Below, one piece after another: positions 5,078-11,896 of a stretch of DNA of 20,975 nt. Made by a program: the position numbers and the translations under genes. The DNA lies in IMG/VR virus record IMGVR_UViG_3300034104_003606, positions 1 through 20,975 of that record, one strand, 5' to 3'. Source of the DNA: a virus. Under the pieces are notes generated by a model that had not been told where the DNA came from, searched no databases, and saw only the letters and a list, made by a program, of their open reading frames with translations. Position 1 is the stretch's first letter. Every line of letters starts with the position of its first letter.

Positions 5078-5161
5078 AATGTGGTCCGGGTTCGATTCCC
5101 GGTGAGCATATAGAGCTTCCGCGGTGGTATGGTCATGCCGGTTCGAGTCCGGCCCGCATTG
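5078..5161 (+). tRNA. tRNA-like element with a T-arm-like hairpin in D-arm position
   Basis: Acceptor strands AATGTGG (5078-5084) and CCGCATT (5154-5160) pair over 7 bp (one G-T), with G at 73. The 3' T arm is perfect (GCCGG, TTCGAGT, CCGGC; 5137-5153). Where the D arm should be there is a second perfect T-type hairpin, CCGGG-TTCGATT-CCCGG (5086-5102). A weak anticodon-like hairpin with loop ATATAGA (5108-5114) and a 17-nt variable region would bring the total to 84 nt, the size of class II tRNAs. It starts only 3 nt after the tRNA-Pro CCA. It may be a fusion of two tRNA remnants. Confidence 0.4.
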
Positions 5162-5176
5162 TTCCACCCTACGGCC

Positions 5177-5267
5177 TCCCGCTGGGCCGGTCTTACACCG
5201 CATCCTCCCGGTGTAAGGAGAGGCGAAAGCCGCAGCGGGAACATTCAGTTCTGCGAATGGGTCGCAG
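5177..5267 (+). promoter_or_regulatory. Structured 5' leader (three-way junction plus hairpin), cis-regulatory RNA candidate
   Basis: Stem P1 TCCCGCTG/CAGCGGGA (5177-5184, 5233-5240; 8 bp) encloses two hairpins. P2 is CTTACACCG/CGGTGTAAG (5192-5200, 5209-5217; 9 bp, 8-nt loop). P3 is GGC-GAAA-GCC (5222-5231) with a GNRA tetraloop. A further hairpin CTGCGA-ATGGG-TCGCAG (5251-5267) ends 2 nt before the strong ribosome binding site AAGGAGG (5270-5276) of the gene at 5282. An alternative outer pairing TGTTCC/GGAACA (5160-5165, 5238-5243) would compete with P1. All stems are read directly; a regulatory role is inferred from placement. Confidence 0.5.
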
Positions 5268-5281
5268 ATAAGGAGGAAGGC

Positions 5282-5686
5282 ATGATAATCGCGACAGGTA
5301 GCGCCGGCATCCCGCGCGGGGCGCTGGCTAAGGTCCGCAAGAGAGCGAATGACTCTTTTGTGTCTCGGGTCGATATTGACCCGCCGCCGATTGATGGCTG
5401 GGAGGTGGACAGGGCGACAGGTATTGCCCTAGCCATGCGGTGCGTGGAGCCGCACTCGGATGTTTGGCTTGGCATAGGCCCTGAACCGCCCGCACGCGAT
5501 CAGGCGTCATTATTTTGGCTCTTGCAAGAGCCGCGGCGCGGACGTTTTTATCTGCAGTGTGGCGAGGGTTTCGCCGGGCTGGGCCGCGGCGATTGGGTGC
5601 TATTCCCGCACGAGATTGCGCACTGCGCGACTGCGGACAGCCTGTGGCGCGGGGTTGCGTGGCAGTGCAGAAGAGTCGCAGCTTAA
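5282..5686 (+). CDS. Cupin-like hypothetical protein
   Basis: A 134-residue protein starting at the ATG 5 nt after AAGGAGG; an earlier start at 5129 would run through tRNA-like DNA. The N-terminal third is mixed (GIPRGALAKVRKRAND). The rest has short beta strands ending in GDWVLFPHEIAHC and WRGVAWQ, with the pattern SLFWLLQEPRRGRFYLQCG before them. This resembles small phage proteins that look like a cupin barrel, with GDWV..P...H as the conserved hairpin. No metal triad is obvious, so enzymatic activity is doubtful. It stands alone, between the structured leader and an intrinsic terminator, so it is probably expressed as its own unit or as the end of the tRNA transcript. Confidence 0.75.
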   Translation: MIIATGSAGIPRGALAKVRKRANDSFVSRVDIDPPPIDGWEVDRATGIALAMRCVEPHSDVWLGIGPEPPARDQASLFWLLQEPRRGRFYLQCGEGFAGLGRGDWVLFPHEIAHCATADSLWRGVAWQCRRVAA

Positions 5687-5694
5687 AAGCGGAA

Positions 5695-5725
5695 AAGGCC
5701 CCTATTCGGGGCCTTGTTCTTTTTT
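5695..5725 (+). terminator. Strong intrinsic terminator
   Basis: Perfect 8-bp GC-rich stem AAGGCCCC/GGGGCCTT (5695-5702, 5708-5715) with a 5-nt loop, followed by a T-rich tract (GTTCTTTTTT, ends 5725). It lies 9 bp after the stop of the cupin-like gene and separates that unit from the lysis and structural genes. The other strand has only a broken T run, so + strand function is favoured. Confidence 0.9.
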
Positions 5726-5836
5726 GCAGAGTGTGAACGCGTACTCGATTGCGGCTCTTTCCGACCCCTTGGCCGCGATCAGCAGTGCAAGGGCCTTGAT
5801 CGCTGCACCCTCGGGCAGGGGTGGGCTGTTCCATTT

Positions 5837-5857
5837 TTGACAGCAATATGGTATTCT
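5837..5857 (+). promoter_or_regulatory. Candidate late promoter elements
   Basis: A consensus TTGACA (5837-5842) lies in the 160-bp gap between the terminator and the first lysis gene. The nearest -10-like sequence is the extended form TGGTATTCT (5849-5857), but it is only about 9 nt away, too close for a standard pair. The two elements may therefore be used separately, or the site may need an activator or may belong to no promoter. Placement at the start of a block that runs unbroken to the window end is the best argument. Confidence 0.3.
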
Positions 5858-5885
5858 CGGCCGAACTAGGACCGGGAACGCGACA

Positions 5886-5993
5886 ATGAGGAAGGCTCCG
5901 CCACCGAAGAAAGCCCCTCCGCCGAGAAGGCCGGCGCCAAGGGAGAATCCGGGTTTTCTGGGCAAGTCAAAGAAACAGAACAACCCCGGCTGA
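5886..5993 (+). CDS. Pro/Lys/Arg-rich 35-aa peptide coupled to the endolysin
   Basis: A 35-residue frame whose TGA overlaps the next ATG (TGATG). The first 20 residues are almost only Lys, Arg, Pro and Ala (APPPKKAPPPRRPAP), then GFLGKSKKQNNPG. It is strongly cationic, with no hydrophobic segment. It may act only as a leader that couples ribosomes to the amidase gene, or be a real basic peptide that binds RNA or the envelope. Similar short Pro/Lys-rich frames occur near lysis or tail genes in other phages, without known function. Confidence 0.5.
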   Translation: MRKAPPPKKAPPPRRPAPRENPGFLGKSKKQNNPG

Positions 5994-6415
5994 TGCTCCC
6001 GATCCGCTTTCTGACGATCCATTGCGCCGCGACCCCCGAGGGGCGCGACAACTCCGCGGACGAGGTCCGGCGGTGGGATATTGCGCGCTTCGGCCAGCCT
6101 AGCTACCACTGGGTCATTGAGTTGGACGGCGACGCAGTCCGTCATTTGCGAGACGATCAGCGCGGCGCGCATGTCGCCAAGGCGAACACTGGAAACATTG
6201 GAATCTGCTACGTCGGCGGGACGGAAAGCCTGAACGCGGGCGGCAAGCCGAAGGACACGCGGACGCCGGCCCAGAAAGAGGCCATGGCCCGTCTGGTGCT
6301 CGAATACCGCGCCAAGTATCCCGGAATCAAGGTTAGGGGGCATCGCGACTGGCCGGGCGTCAAGAAGGCGTGCCCGAGTTTTGATGTTGCGACGTGGCTG
6401 AAGGAGATCGACTGA
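5993..6415 (+). CDS. Endolysin: N-acetylmuramoyl-L-alanine amidase (T7 lysozyme type)
   Basis: A 140-residue Amidase_2 protein, close in size to T7 lysozyme (about 150). It should cleave the bond between N-acetylmuramic acid and L-alanine in peptidoglycan. Zinc ligands expected for the family are H10 (LTIHCAAT), H117 (VRGHRDWPG) and C127 (KKACPSFD); Y38 and K125 fit the catalytic positions known in T7 lysozyme. No signal peptide or membrane anchor is seen, so release by a holin is expected. It starts at the TGATG overlap with the proline-rich peptide and ends at a TGATG overlap with the next gene. First enzyme of the lysis block. Confidence 0.95.
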   Translation: MLPIRFLTIHCAATPEGRDNSADEVRRWDIARFGQPSYHWVIELDGDAVRHLRDDQRGAHVAKANTGNIGICYVGGTESLNAGGKPKDTRTPAQKEAMARLVLEYRAKYPGIKVRGHRDWPGVKKACPSFDVATWLKEID

Positions 6416-6714
6416 TGGCCGTCGAGACCATATCGGATTATGCGGTGTGGGCCTTGTGCGCAGTCTCCGCATACCTTGGTAAAAAGACCTTGGACAATGA
6501 CCGGGCTGTCGCTGCGCTCGAACTCAAGGTCGAAGAGAAATTCCAGCGTAAGGAGGGGCTGGAGGACACCATCCGTAAGGCCGTAGACGCGGCATTTGTG
6601 CCCATGAATGCAAAGCTGGATCAGGCGCTAGAGGAGCTGGAGACGCAGCGCCTAGACCTTAATATCATTTTGGACAAGTTTGAAGTGCCGGCGGTGCAGC
6701 GGAATGGCCACTGA
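6415..6714 (+). CDS. Membrane-anchored coiled-coil protein in the lysis block
   Basis: A 99-residue protein. The ATG at 6415 overlaps the amidase stop (TGATG); the earlier in-frame start at 6394 is inside the amidase. Residues about 5-23 form a moderately hydrophobic segment (DYAVWALCAVSAYLG) followed by Lys, then a long charged helix with Leu repeats to the end, typical of a coiled coil. The topology (short N-terminal anchor plus helical domain) would suit an inner-membrane spanin subunit, but such proteins also occur with other roles. No Rz family signature is visible to me. Confidence 0.75.
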   Translation: MAVETISDYAVWALCAVSAYLGKKTLDNDRAVAALELKVEEKFQRKEGLEDTIRKAVDAAFVPMNAKLDQALEELETQRLDLNIILDKFEVPAVQRNGH

Positions 6715-7036
6715 CCATGAAGTCTTGCAGCACGTGAAGGCACGTCAAGACAAGCTGGAGCGTCTTATTCAGGACGTGAAGGAGCTAAGACAGGTTCCGC
6801 CGGCCGTTGGAGCAAATACGGGGACGGCCACGATCACGGTCAACATGGGCGGGTGGGGGGTGGCGGTAGCGGTCTGTGCGGCCTTGTTTTGCCTCTTGCT
6901 GGTAATCGACATGCGTAACGATCAGCGGGATTCCAATCGCAAGATTGAGCGGGCTCAGGACTACAACAACATGTTATGGCAGAGATACCCGGAGTTGCGT
7001 CCGGAAAACCTTAATCCAACCGAGGGCAAGAAATGA
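6704..7036 (+). CDS. Single-pass membrane protein, spanin or holin candidate
   Basis: A 110-residue protein. The ATG at 6704 is chosen; it overlaps the previous gene by 11 bp and avoids the longer overlap of an upstream start at 6680. The order is a charged helix (residues 6-30), a Gly/Thr linker, one strong membrane segment (about 50-69, WGVAVAVCAALFCLLLVIDM), then a charged tail containing YNNMLWQRYPELRP. This arrangement is unlike class I holins (three segments). It could be a phage membrane protein that regulates the holin. Function is inferred from context only. Confidence 0.7.
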   Translation: MATDHEVLQHVKARQDKLERLIQDVKELRQVPPAVGANTGTATITVNMGGWGVAVAVCAALFCLLLVIDMRNDQRDSNRKIERAQDYNNMLWQRYPELRPENLNPTEGKK

Positions 7037-7290
7037 GCACTCCTATCGTGATTGGCGGCCCGCCGCCGAAGCGTTCGATCTTCAAGAAGTGGGGCGTGTG
7101 GGCTGGCAGCATTGCTGCTGCGACCGGTGGCGCGATTCTGGCGTCGCCTGAGTTTGGGCAGGCCGTGCTAGGCGCAGTATCGGCCAAGGTGGACCCGGCC
7201 AGTGTCGGCGGTACTTTGGTGCTGATGGGTGTGCAGCAGGCGATCATCGCTGCGCGTCGTGCGTTGCTGGGCATTCCGGACGCTCGGTAA
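7033..7290 (+). CDS. Putative holin (two membrane segments)
   Basis: An 85-residue protein, ATG overlapping the previous stop by 4 bp. A Pro-rich N-terminus (GGPPPKRSIFKK) is followed by two hydrophobic Ala/Gly-rich segments at about 20-38 and 57-75 and a short basic end (ARRALLG). Size, two membrane spans, charged ends and a place next to the amidase fit a class II holin, which would form membrane lesions that let the cytoplasmic amidase reach the wall. No specific holin family is recognised, so this rests on topology and neighbourhood. Confidence 0.55.
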   Translation: MSTPIVIGGPPPKRSIFKKWGVWAGSIAAATGGAILASPEFGQAVLGAVSAKVDPASVGGTLVLMGVQQAIIAARRALLGIPDAR

Positions 7291-7293
7291 GCC

Positions 7294-7875
7294 ATGGCCG
7301 ATCTAAACAAGCCCGGCGCACAGGGTGGCTTAGGCCGCAGGCTGCTGATGGAGCTTGCGGATCGGGCCTTCCTCGGAAATCGCGGGTACAATTTCCGCTA
7401 TGGGACATGGGACCCTGCGGGGACTCGGCAAGGCGCGATCGGCGCAGGCATTGGGGCTGTAGTGCCCGGCGGTGGCACTCTCTATCACCTGCTGACCGAT
7501 GGCTTCCGAAACTTTCGGATGGACAACACTCGAAATTGGTCCGGGCCGACAAACTTCGCTAAGCCGACATTTGGCCAGCCAAGCTCTGGCCCTTCGACGA
7601 TCACGCAGACGCCGCTAGACCCGGCGGCACCGATCCCTTTCCGTTTGCCCGAGCGCTCTGGACCCCTGCGCTGGGATGGGAGTCAGGTTGTGCAGCCCAA
7701 CATGGTGACGGCAGCGCGCCCGAATCTGGCGATCCCCAATATGGGAGGAGCGCGTGGCATGCGCAGCTGGGGCGGACAAGGGATCACGGGCGAAGCCGCA
7801 ACGGCCATGATGGAGGGCATCCACATGGCGCCCCAGTCGATTTATACCGGAGTCAGAGGGCAGGGCCTGCTATGA
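7294..7875 (+). CDS. Hypothetical Gly/Pro-rich protein
   Basis: A 193-residue protein beginning 3 bp after the putative holin. The N-terminal half has short hydrophobic Gly-rich runs (AIGAGIGAVVPGGG at about 48-61) and the rest is rich in Pro, Thr, Asn and Gly without regular secondary structure (for example the stretch around 90-140). No motif or membrane segment is convincing. It overlaps the next gene by 4 bp. Low-complexity virion or assembly proteins can look like this, but I make no functional call. Confidence 0.65.
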   Translation: MADLNKPGAQGGLGRRLLMELADRAFLGNRGYNFRYGTWDPAGTRQGAIGAGIGAVVPGGGTLYHLLTDGFRNFRMDNTRNWSGPTNFAKPTFGQPSSGPSTITQTPLDPAAPIPFRLPERSGPLRWDGSQVVQPNMVTAARPNLAIPNMGGARGMRSWGGQGITGEAATAMMEGIHMAPQSIYTGVRGQGLL

Positions 7876-8120
7876 GGCTTAAAGAGGTGCGGGTTATTGA
7901 CGGCGAGACGGTCGCGCTTAGGAGCGACTGGACGGCCGTCTGCAAACGCAGAGGCGCCACTGTCACGTCAAGCGAGTGGGAGGGTGCCACAAGCCCATCC
8001 CTCACGGGCTACGTGGCTACAGCCATGCTGGGCGAGCATACGGGGCGCGTCAGAAACACGGTGACGCTGTCGAATGGCGAAACCCTAATCGCGGACCGCT
8101 GGGTCCTCCCTAATAACTGA
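7872..8120 (+). CDS. Small beta-rich hypothetical protein
   Basis: An 82-residue protein with ATGA overlap to the previous gene. It alternates hydrophobic beta strands: VRVIDGETVALRS, then a WEGATSPSLTGYVATAML stretch and a final pair with VTLSNGETLIADRWVL. The pattern looks like a small immunoglobulin-like or beta-sandwich domain, as seen in phage fibre or adaptor proteins placed just before the terminase genes. I do not recognise the family by name. A 20-bp gap follows before the small terminase gene. Confidence 0.65.
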   Translation: MRLKEVRVIDGETVALRSDWTAVCKRRGATVTSSEWEGATSPSLTGYVATAMLGEHTGRVRNTVTLSNGETLIADRWVLPNN

Positions 8121-8140
8121 ACCTTGCAGTTTAGTAACGG

Positions 8141-8425
8141 ATGAATATTAACGGCACCCCTGAGACGCTCCCCAAGAGAGGCCCCGGCCGTCCTCCCGGG
8201 TCTGCGAATAAGATCGGCAAAGCGGCAAAAGAAGTGATTGCGCAGGCTGCGGAGGAGTTGGGCGGTTGCGATAGGTTGGTGGCGTGGGCAAAGGCCGACC
8301 CTGCCAACGAAAAGGCGTTCTGGTCGCAGATTTATCCTCGCTTGCTGCCCCTATCGGTTCAGGGCGACCCCGAAAGCCCTGTCATTGGCGCGATCACGAT
8401 TAACCATGTCAGACCTGCAGATTGA
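8141..8425 (+). CDS. Putative terminase small subunit
   Basis: A 94-residue protein immediately upstream of, and overlapping by 20 bp, the large terminase gene. The N-terminus carries an AT-hook-like basic motif KRGPGRPPGSANK (12-24), which is common in small terminase and related DNA-binding phage proteins. A helical stretch with AWAKADPANEKAFWSQIYPRL near residues 48-68 follows, and an extended tail reaches the C-terminus. It would recognise the packaging site and load the motor. It is shorter than P22 gp3 (162 residues) and not obviously its homologue, so the call rests on position and motif. Confidence 0.7.
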   Translation: MNINGTPETLPKRGPGRPPGSANKIGKAAKEVIAQAAEELGGCDRLVAWAKADPANEKAFWSQIYPRLLPLSVQGDPESPVIGAITINHVRPAD

Positions 8426-9671
8426 CATCCCGGAAAAGCTCGGATTCCTTTTCGAGCCACACCGCTATAAGGTCGCCTACGGTGGCCGTGGTGGCGGGAA
8501 GTCATGGGCGTTTGCCGACGCGTTAGAGGTTCAAGGGCTGCAGAGGCCCTTGCGTATTGGCTGTTTCCGAGAGATTCAAAAATCGATCAAGGACTCTGTC
8601 CACAAACTTCTTGCCGACAGAATCAAGAAACATAATCTCGGCTGGTTTTATGAAGTCCAGCAAACCGTAATTCGTGGCCAGAACGGGACTGAGTTTTTGT
8701 TTGCTGGGCTGCAGGATCACACGGTTGACTCGATCAAGTCATACGAAGGCATTGACATCGCGTGGGTCGAAGAGGGGCAGGCGGTAAGTAAGCGTAGCTG
8801 GGACATCCTGATTCCAACCATCCGAAAGGATGGCTCTGAAATTTGGGTGAGCCTTAACCCCGAGTTGGATACAGACGAGACGTGGGTGAGGTTCATTGCT
8901 AACCCGCCCACGGACTCTGTCGTTGTATCGGTCAACTACCGGGATAACCCTTGGTTCCCTCCCGTTCTGGAGCGCGAGCGTTTGGACGCACTGGCTAGGA
9001 TGCCGAAAGCTGATTATGAAAATATATGGGAGGGGAAATGTCGCCCCGCTGTTTCCGGCGCCATCTATGCGGACGAAGTTGCAAAAGCCGAAGAGGAAGG
9101 GCGATTTAACCTTGTCCCTTACGATCCGAGCCTTAAAGCGCATGTCGTTTTCGACCTCGGGTGGAACGACAAGATGGCTGTGGGTATTGTGCAACGCCAT
9201 GTCTCTAGCCTTAGGGTAATCAAGTACATTGAAGATGACCACAAGACGCTTGATTGGTACTCTGATGCGCTTAGGCAGCTGCGGTACAACTGGGGGACTG
9301 TGTACCTACCTCATGATGGCGCGCATGGCGACTACAAGACCGGGAAAAGCGCAAGGCAATGGCTAGAGGGGCTTGGCTGGCGCGTTGAGTTTGCTCCTAA
9401 CCAACCGGTCGAAACTGGAATTAAGAATGCGCGCATGGCATTTGGCCAGCTGTACGTCGACAAAAGCGAGTGCGCGCGCTTGATCCAGTGCCTCCGTCGC
9501 TATCGCCGAAAAGTTCCGACAACGACAGGCGAGGCGTCGTCGCCGTTGCATGACGAATGGAGCCATGGCGCCGATATGTTCAGGTACATGGCATTGTGCG
9601 CGCCGCAAATGACTAACGATGCGGATAGCTTCGACCTCAGCAGCTTTAACCCGGTGTCGGAATGGGCATGA
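8406..9671 (+). CDS. terL: Terminase large subunit (PBSX-type)
   Basis: A 421-residue packaging ATPase/nuclease. The start is ATG 8406; an earlier in-frame start at 8238 would cover most of the small subunit gene. Walker A is GGRGGGKS (26-33), Walker B IDIAWVEE (116-123) and the coupling motif SLNP (149-152). The C-terminal RNase H-like nuclease has D250 (FDLGWND), D304 (LPHDGAHGD) and the acidic pair D383/D390 in HDEWSHGADMFRY. The motor pumps DNA into the prohead through the portal and cuts the concatemer. The sequence style is that of Terminase_3/PBSX family enzymes rather than P22 gp2 itself. It overlaps the portal gene by a few bases. Confidence 0.96.
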   Translation: MSDLQIDIPEKLGFLFEPHRYKVAYGGRGGGKSWAFADALEVQGLQRPLRIGCFREIQKSIKDSVHKLLADRIKKHNLGWFYEVQQTVIRGQNGTEFLFAGLQDHTVDSIKSYEGIDIAWVEEGQAVSKRSWDILIPTIRKDGSEIWVSLNPELDTDETWVRFIANPPTDSVVVSVNYRDNPWFPPVLERERLDALARMPKADYENIWEGKCRPAVSGAIYADEVAKAEEEGRFNLVPYDPSLKAHVVFDLGWNDKMAVGIVQRHVSSLRVIKYIEDDHKTLDWYSDALRQLRYNWGTVYLPHDGAHGDYKTGKSARQWLEGLGWRVEFAPNQPVETGIKNARMAFGQLYVDKSECARLIQCLRRYRRKVPTTTGEASSPLHDEWSHGADMFRYMALCAPQMTNDADSFDLSSFNPVSEWA

Positions 9672-11896
9672 CCAAGAAAAAGACCGCGTCTGACCCCATG
9701 CAGCCGATGCGCAAGCGTTATGACTTGTGCGTTGACGCCGACCGGGAGAACCGCGACACGGCGGCGGAGGACTGGCGTTTCCTGACCGTTCGGGGCGCGC
9801 AATGGGAAGATGCTTGGCGCCTGCGTCGAGGCAATCGGCCGTGCTATGAATTCCCGGTCCTTCGCGCTCACTGGCGCCAAGTCGTTAACGATCAAAAGCG
9901 GGCCAGACCGTCGATCAAGGTCCGTCCTGTCGAGAATGGAGACGCCAAGGGCGCAGAGCTTCGCGCCGGAATCTTGAAGAATATCGAGCAAACGAGCAAC
10001 GCGGACCGCGCTTATGACTCGGCATTCGAGTACTTGACGGCTGTCGGGTTTGGCGCGTGGCTGGTGACAACCCGCTACACTGCTAACGACGCATGGGATC
10101 AGGACTTGGCGATTGAGCCAATCGATGACCCGATTAACTCGGTCTGGATCGATCCTGATAATCACGATGATCCGTCTTTCGGGTTCATCGAGCGGACCTA
10201 TTCCCGCAGCGCGTTTGAAGCGATGTACCCGGACGCAAGGGTGGTCAGCTTTGACGCCGCCCGCAGGACAAGCCTTGTTTCTTGGTTCGGCGAGGATCAG
10301 GTTCGCGTTGTCGCCTACTATCGCAAGGTCCCGTATAAGTGCGAGATTGCGCTACTGAGTGACGGCCGGTCGGTTGATATGGCCGAGATAGTTGACGCCA
10401 TAGACGAGCTGGAGGCGCAAGGCGTCACCGTCCAGAAAACCCGCGTGACGACTAAGCACAAGGTCATCATGTCCATCTGCTCAGGGGCAGAGGAGATTGA
10501 CGGCCCGCATGAGACGGTTTTTCACCGCATCCCGATTGTGTGCGTGTGGGCCAACAAGCAAAAGTTTGAAGGCAAGTGGACGTGGTGCGGCATGGTGCGA
10601 TGGGCCAAAGACGCCCAGCGGATGCTTAACTATAACCTGACCACTGCGCAGGAAGCCGTCGCCAAGGTGCCGAAGGTTCCTTACATGGTCACTGCAAAGA
10701 TGCTAGAGGGCCCGGGCATAAAGGCCAAATGGGAGCGCGCAGCAGCAGAGGACCCGATATTCCTGCCGTACACTCCCGACCCTATGGCGCCGGGCAATAG
10801 GCCGATTCGTGAGCCGATGCCGGATGTGCCGGTGACGTTCTTGCAACTGTCGGAAGTCGGCGTTGACATGCTCAAGTCTGCGAACGGCATACATGATGCG
10901 TCGCTCGGCGCCCGCTCGAATGAGACCAGCGGGAGGGCAATTCTTGCGCGGCAGCAGGAAGGCGACACGGCGACGTTTGACTATCAGGACCACTTGAGTA
11001 ACGGGATTCGCAAAACCGGCGAAATCCTTGTGTCGGCGCTGCCAAAGGTTTATGACACTCAGCGCACGATCCGAATCATCGGCAAGGACGGGGCCGAGAA
11101 ACTGGAGACGCTATATCAGGAGGTTATGGATCGTCAGACGGGGCGCCCTGTCAAGATCAATGACCTGTCCGCAGGAAAGTATGACGTGACCGTGTCGTCT
11201 GGCCCCAGCTATGACACCCTCCGCATGGAGTTCGTCGACGCGCTGACGCAGCTTGGGCAGGGGAACCCGATGATTGCTCAGGCGGTCCCTGACCTGATCG
11301 TCAAGGCGCTTGACTTCCCGGGGGCGGATGAAGCCGCAGAGCGGTTGAAAATGCTGCTGCCGCCGCCGATACAGCAGCAGCTTTCGGAGGGCAAGGAATT
11401 GCCGCCAGAGGCCATGCAGGCCATGCAGCAGGCGCAGATGATGATGGAGCAAGCGCAGCAGCAGCAGCAGATGCTAGAGCAGGCCGCGCAGCAGGTTGCG
11501 CAGGAAAAGGCGGCGACCGACGCAGAGAAGCAGCAGATTGCGGCGGACAAGGCCCTGCTGGACGCCAATTTCAAGCGCATGCAGGCCGAATTGAAGGCCG
11601 CTCAGCTTGAGGCGAGCATGTCGCAGGGGGCGAAACAGGAAGAATTGGATACCAGAGAAGCGACGGTGTCCGATTCAGAGCAGAGAAATGAGGGCGAATC
11701 AGCCGCGATGCTGGCCGCTCAAGCCTTGATTGAGCAGGCCGCCACCCTGTTGGCGCAACAGTCCGCGATGATGGAACAAATGACTGTGATGTTGTCCGAG
11801 TTGTCTAGGCCTACGGCAAAGACCATGCAGGTGATTCGAGACCAGTCCGGCCGAGTGGTCGGCGCTGAAATTGTGGAGGCCGTGAATGGCGCTTGA
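9668..11896 (+). CDS. P22-type portal protein
   Basis: About 742 residues, similar to P22 gp1 (725). Two starts are possible: ATG 9662 and ATG 9668. The second gives the 4-bp overlap with the terminase stop that is usual in this window, with GGA 6 nt upstream. The N-terminal region (KRYDLCVDADRENRDTAAED) and the following wing/stem region fit the P22 portal family, which forms the dodecameric ring for packaging and tail assembly. The C-terminal 170 residues are Gln-rich coiled coil with a run of CAG-type codons near 11452-11471. This matches the helical barrel that projects into the head in P22. The end overlaps the next gene by 11 bp. Confidence 0.93.
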   Translation: MTKKKTASDPMQPMRKRYDLCVDADRENRDTAAEDWRFLTVRGAQWEDAWRLRRGNRPCYEFPVLRAHWRQVVNDQKRARPSIKVRPVENGDAKGAELRAGILKNIEQTSNADRAYDSAFEYLTAVGFGAWLVTTRYTANDAWDQDLAIEPIDDPINSVWIDPDNHDDPSFGFIERTYSRSAFEAMYPDARVVSFDAARRTSLVSWFGEDQVRVVAYYRKVPYKCEIALLSDGRSVDMAEIVDAIDELEAQGVTVQKTRVTTKHKVIMSICSGAEEIDGPHETVFHRIPIVCVWANKQKFEGKWTWCGMVRWAKDAQRMLNYNLTTAQEAVAKVPKVPYMVTAKMLEGPGIKAKWERAAAEDPIFLPYTPDPMAPGNRPIREPMPDVPVTFLQLSEVGVDMLKSANGIHDASLGARSNETSGRAILARQQEGDTATFDYQDHLSNGIRKTGEILVSALPKVYDTQRTIRIIGKDGAEKLETLYQEVMDRQTGRPVKINDLSAGKYDVTVSSGPSYDTLRMEFVDALTQLGQGNPMIAQAVPDLIVKALDFPGADEAAERLKMLLPPPIQQQLSEGKELPPEAMQAMQQAQMMMEQAQQQQQMLEQAAQQVAQEKAATDAEKQQIAADKALLDANFKRMQAELKAAQLEASMSQGAKQEELDTREATVSDSEQRNEGESAAMLAAQALIEQAATLLAQQSAMMEQMTVMLSELSRPTAKTMQVIRDQSGRVVGAEIVEAVNGA

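Noticed and set aside
4368-5203. Several - strand open frames of 60-111 codons in the tRNA region
   Set aside because: They translate the antisense of T arms (recurring ESNP/EPGIE-type strings), a known artefact of tRNA clusters, and no start is supported.
5702-6472. 256-codon - strand frame over the amidase start
   Set aside because: It is antisense to the amidase and the proline-rich peptide. Only its last 45 codons look protein-like; these are reported separately with low weight.
11452-11471. CAG-type repeat as a functional microsatellite
   Set aside because: It encodes the Gln-rich barrel of the portal protein and needs no other explanation.
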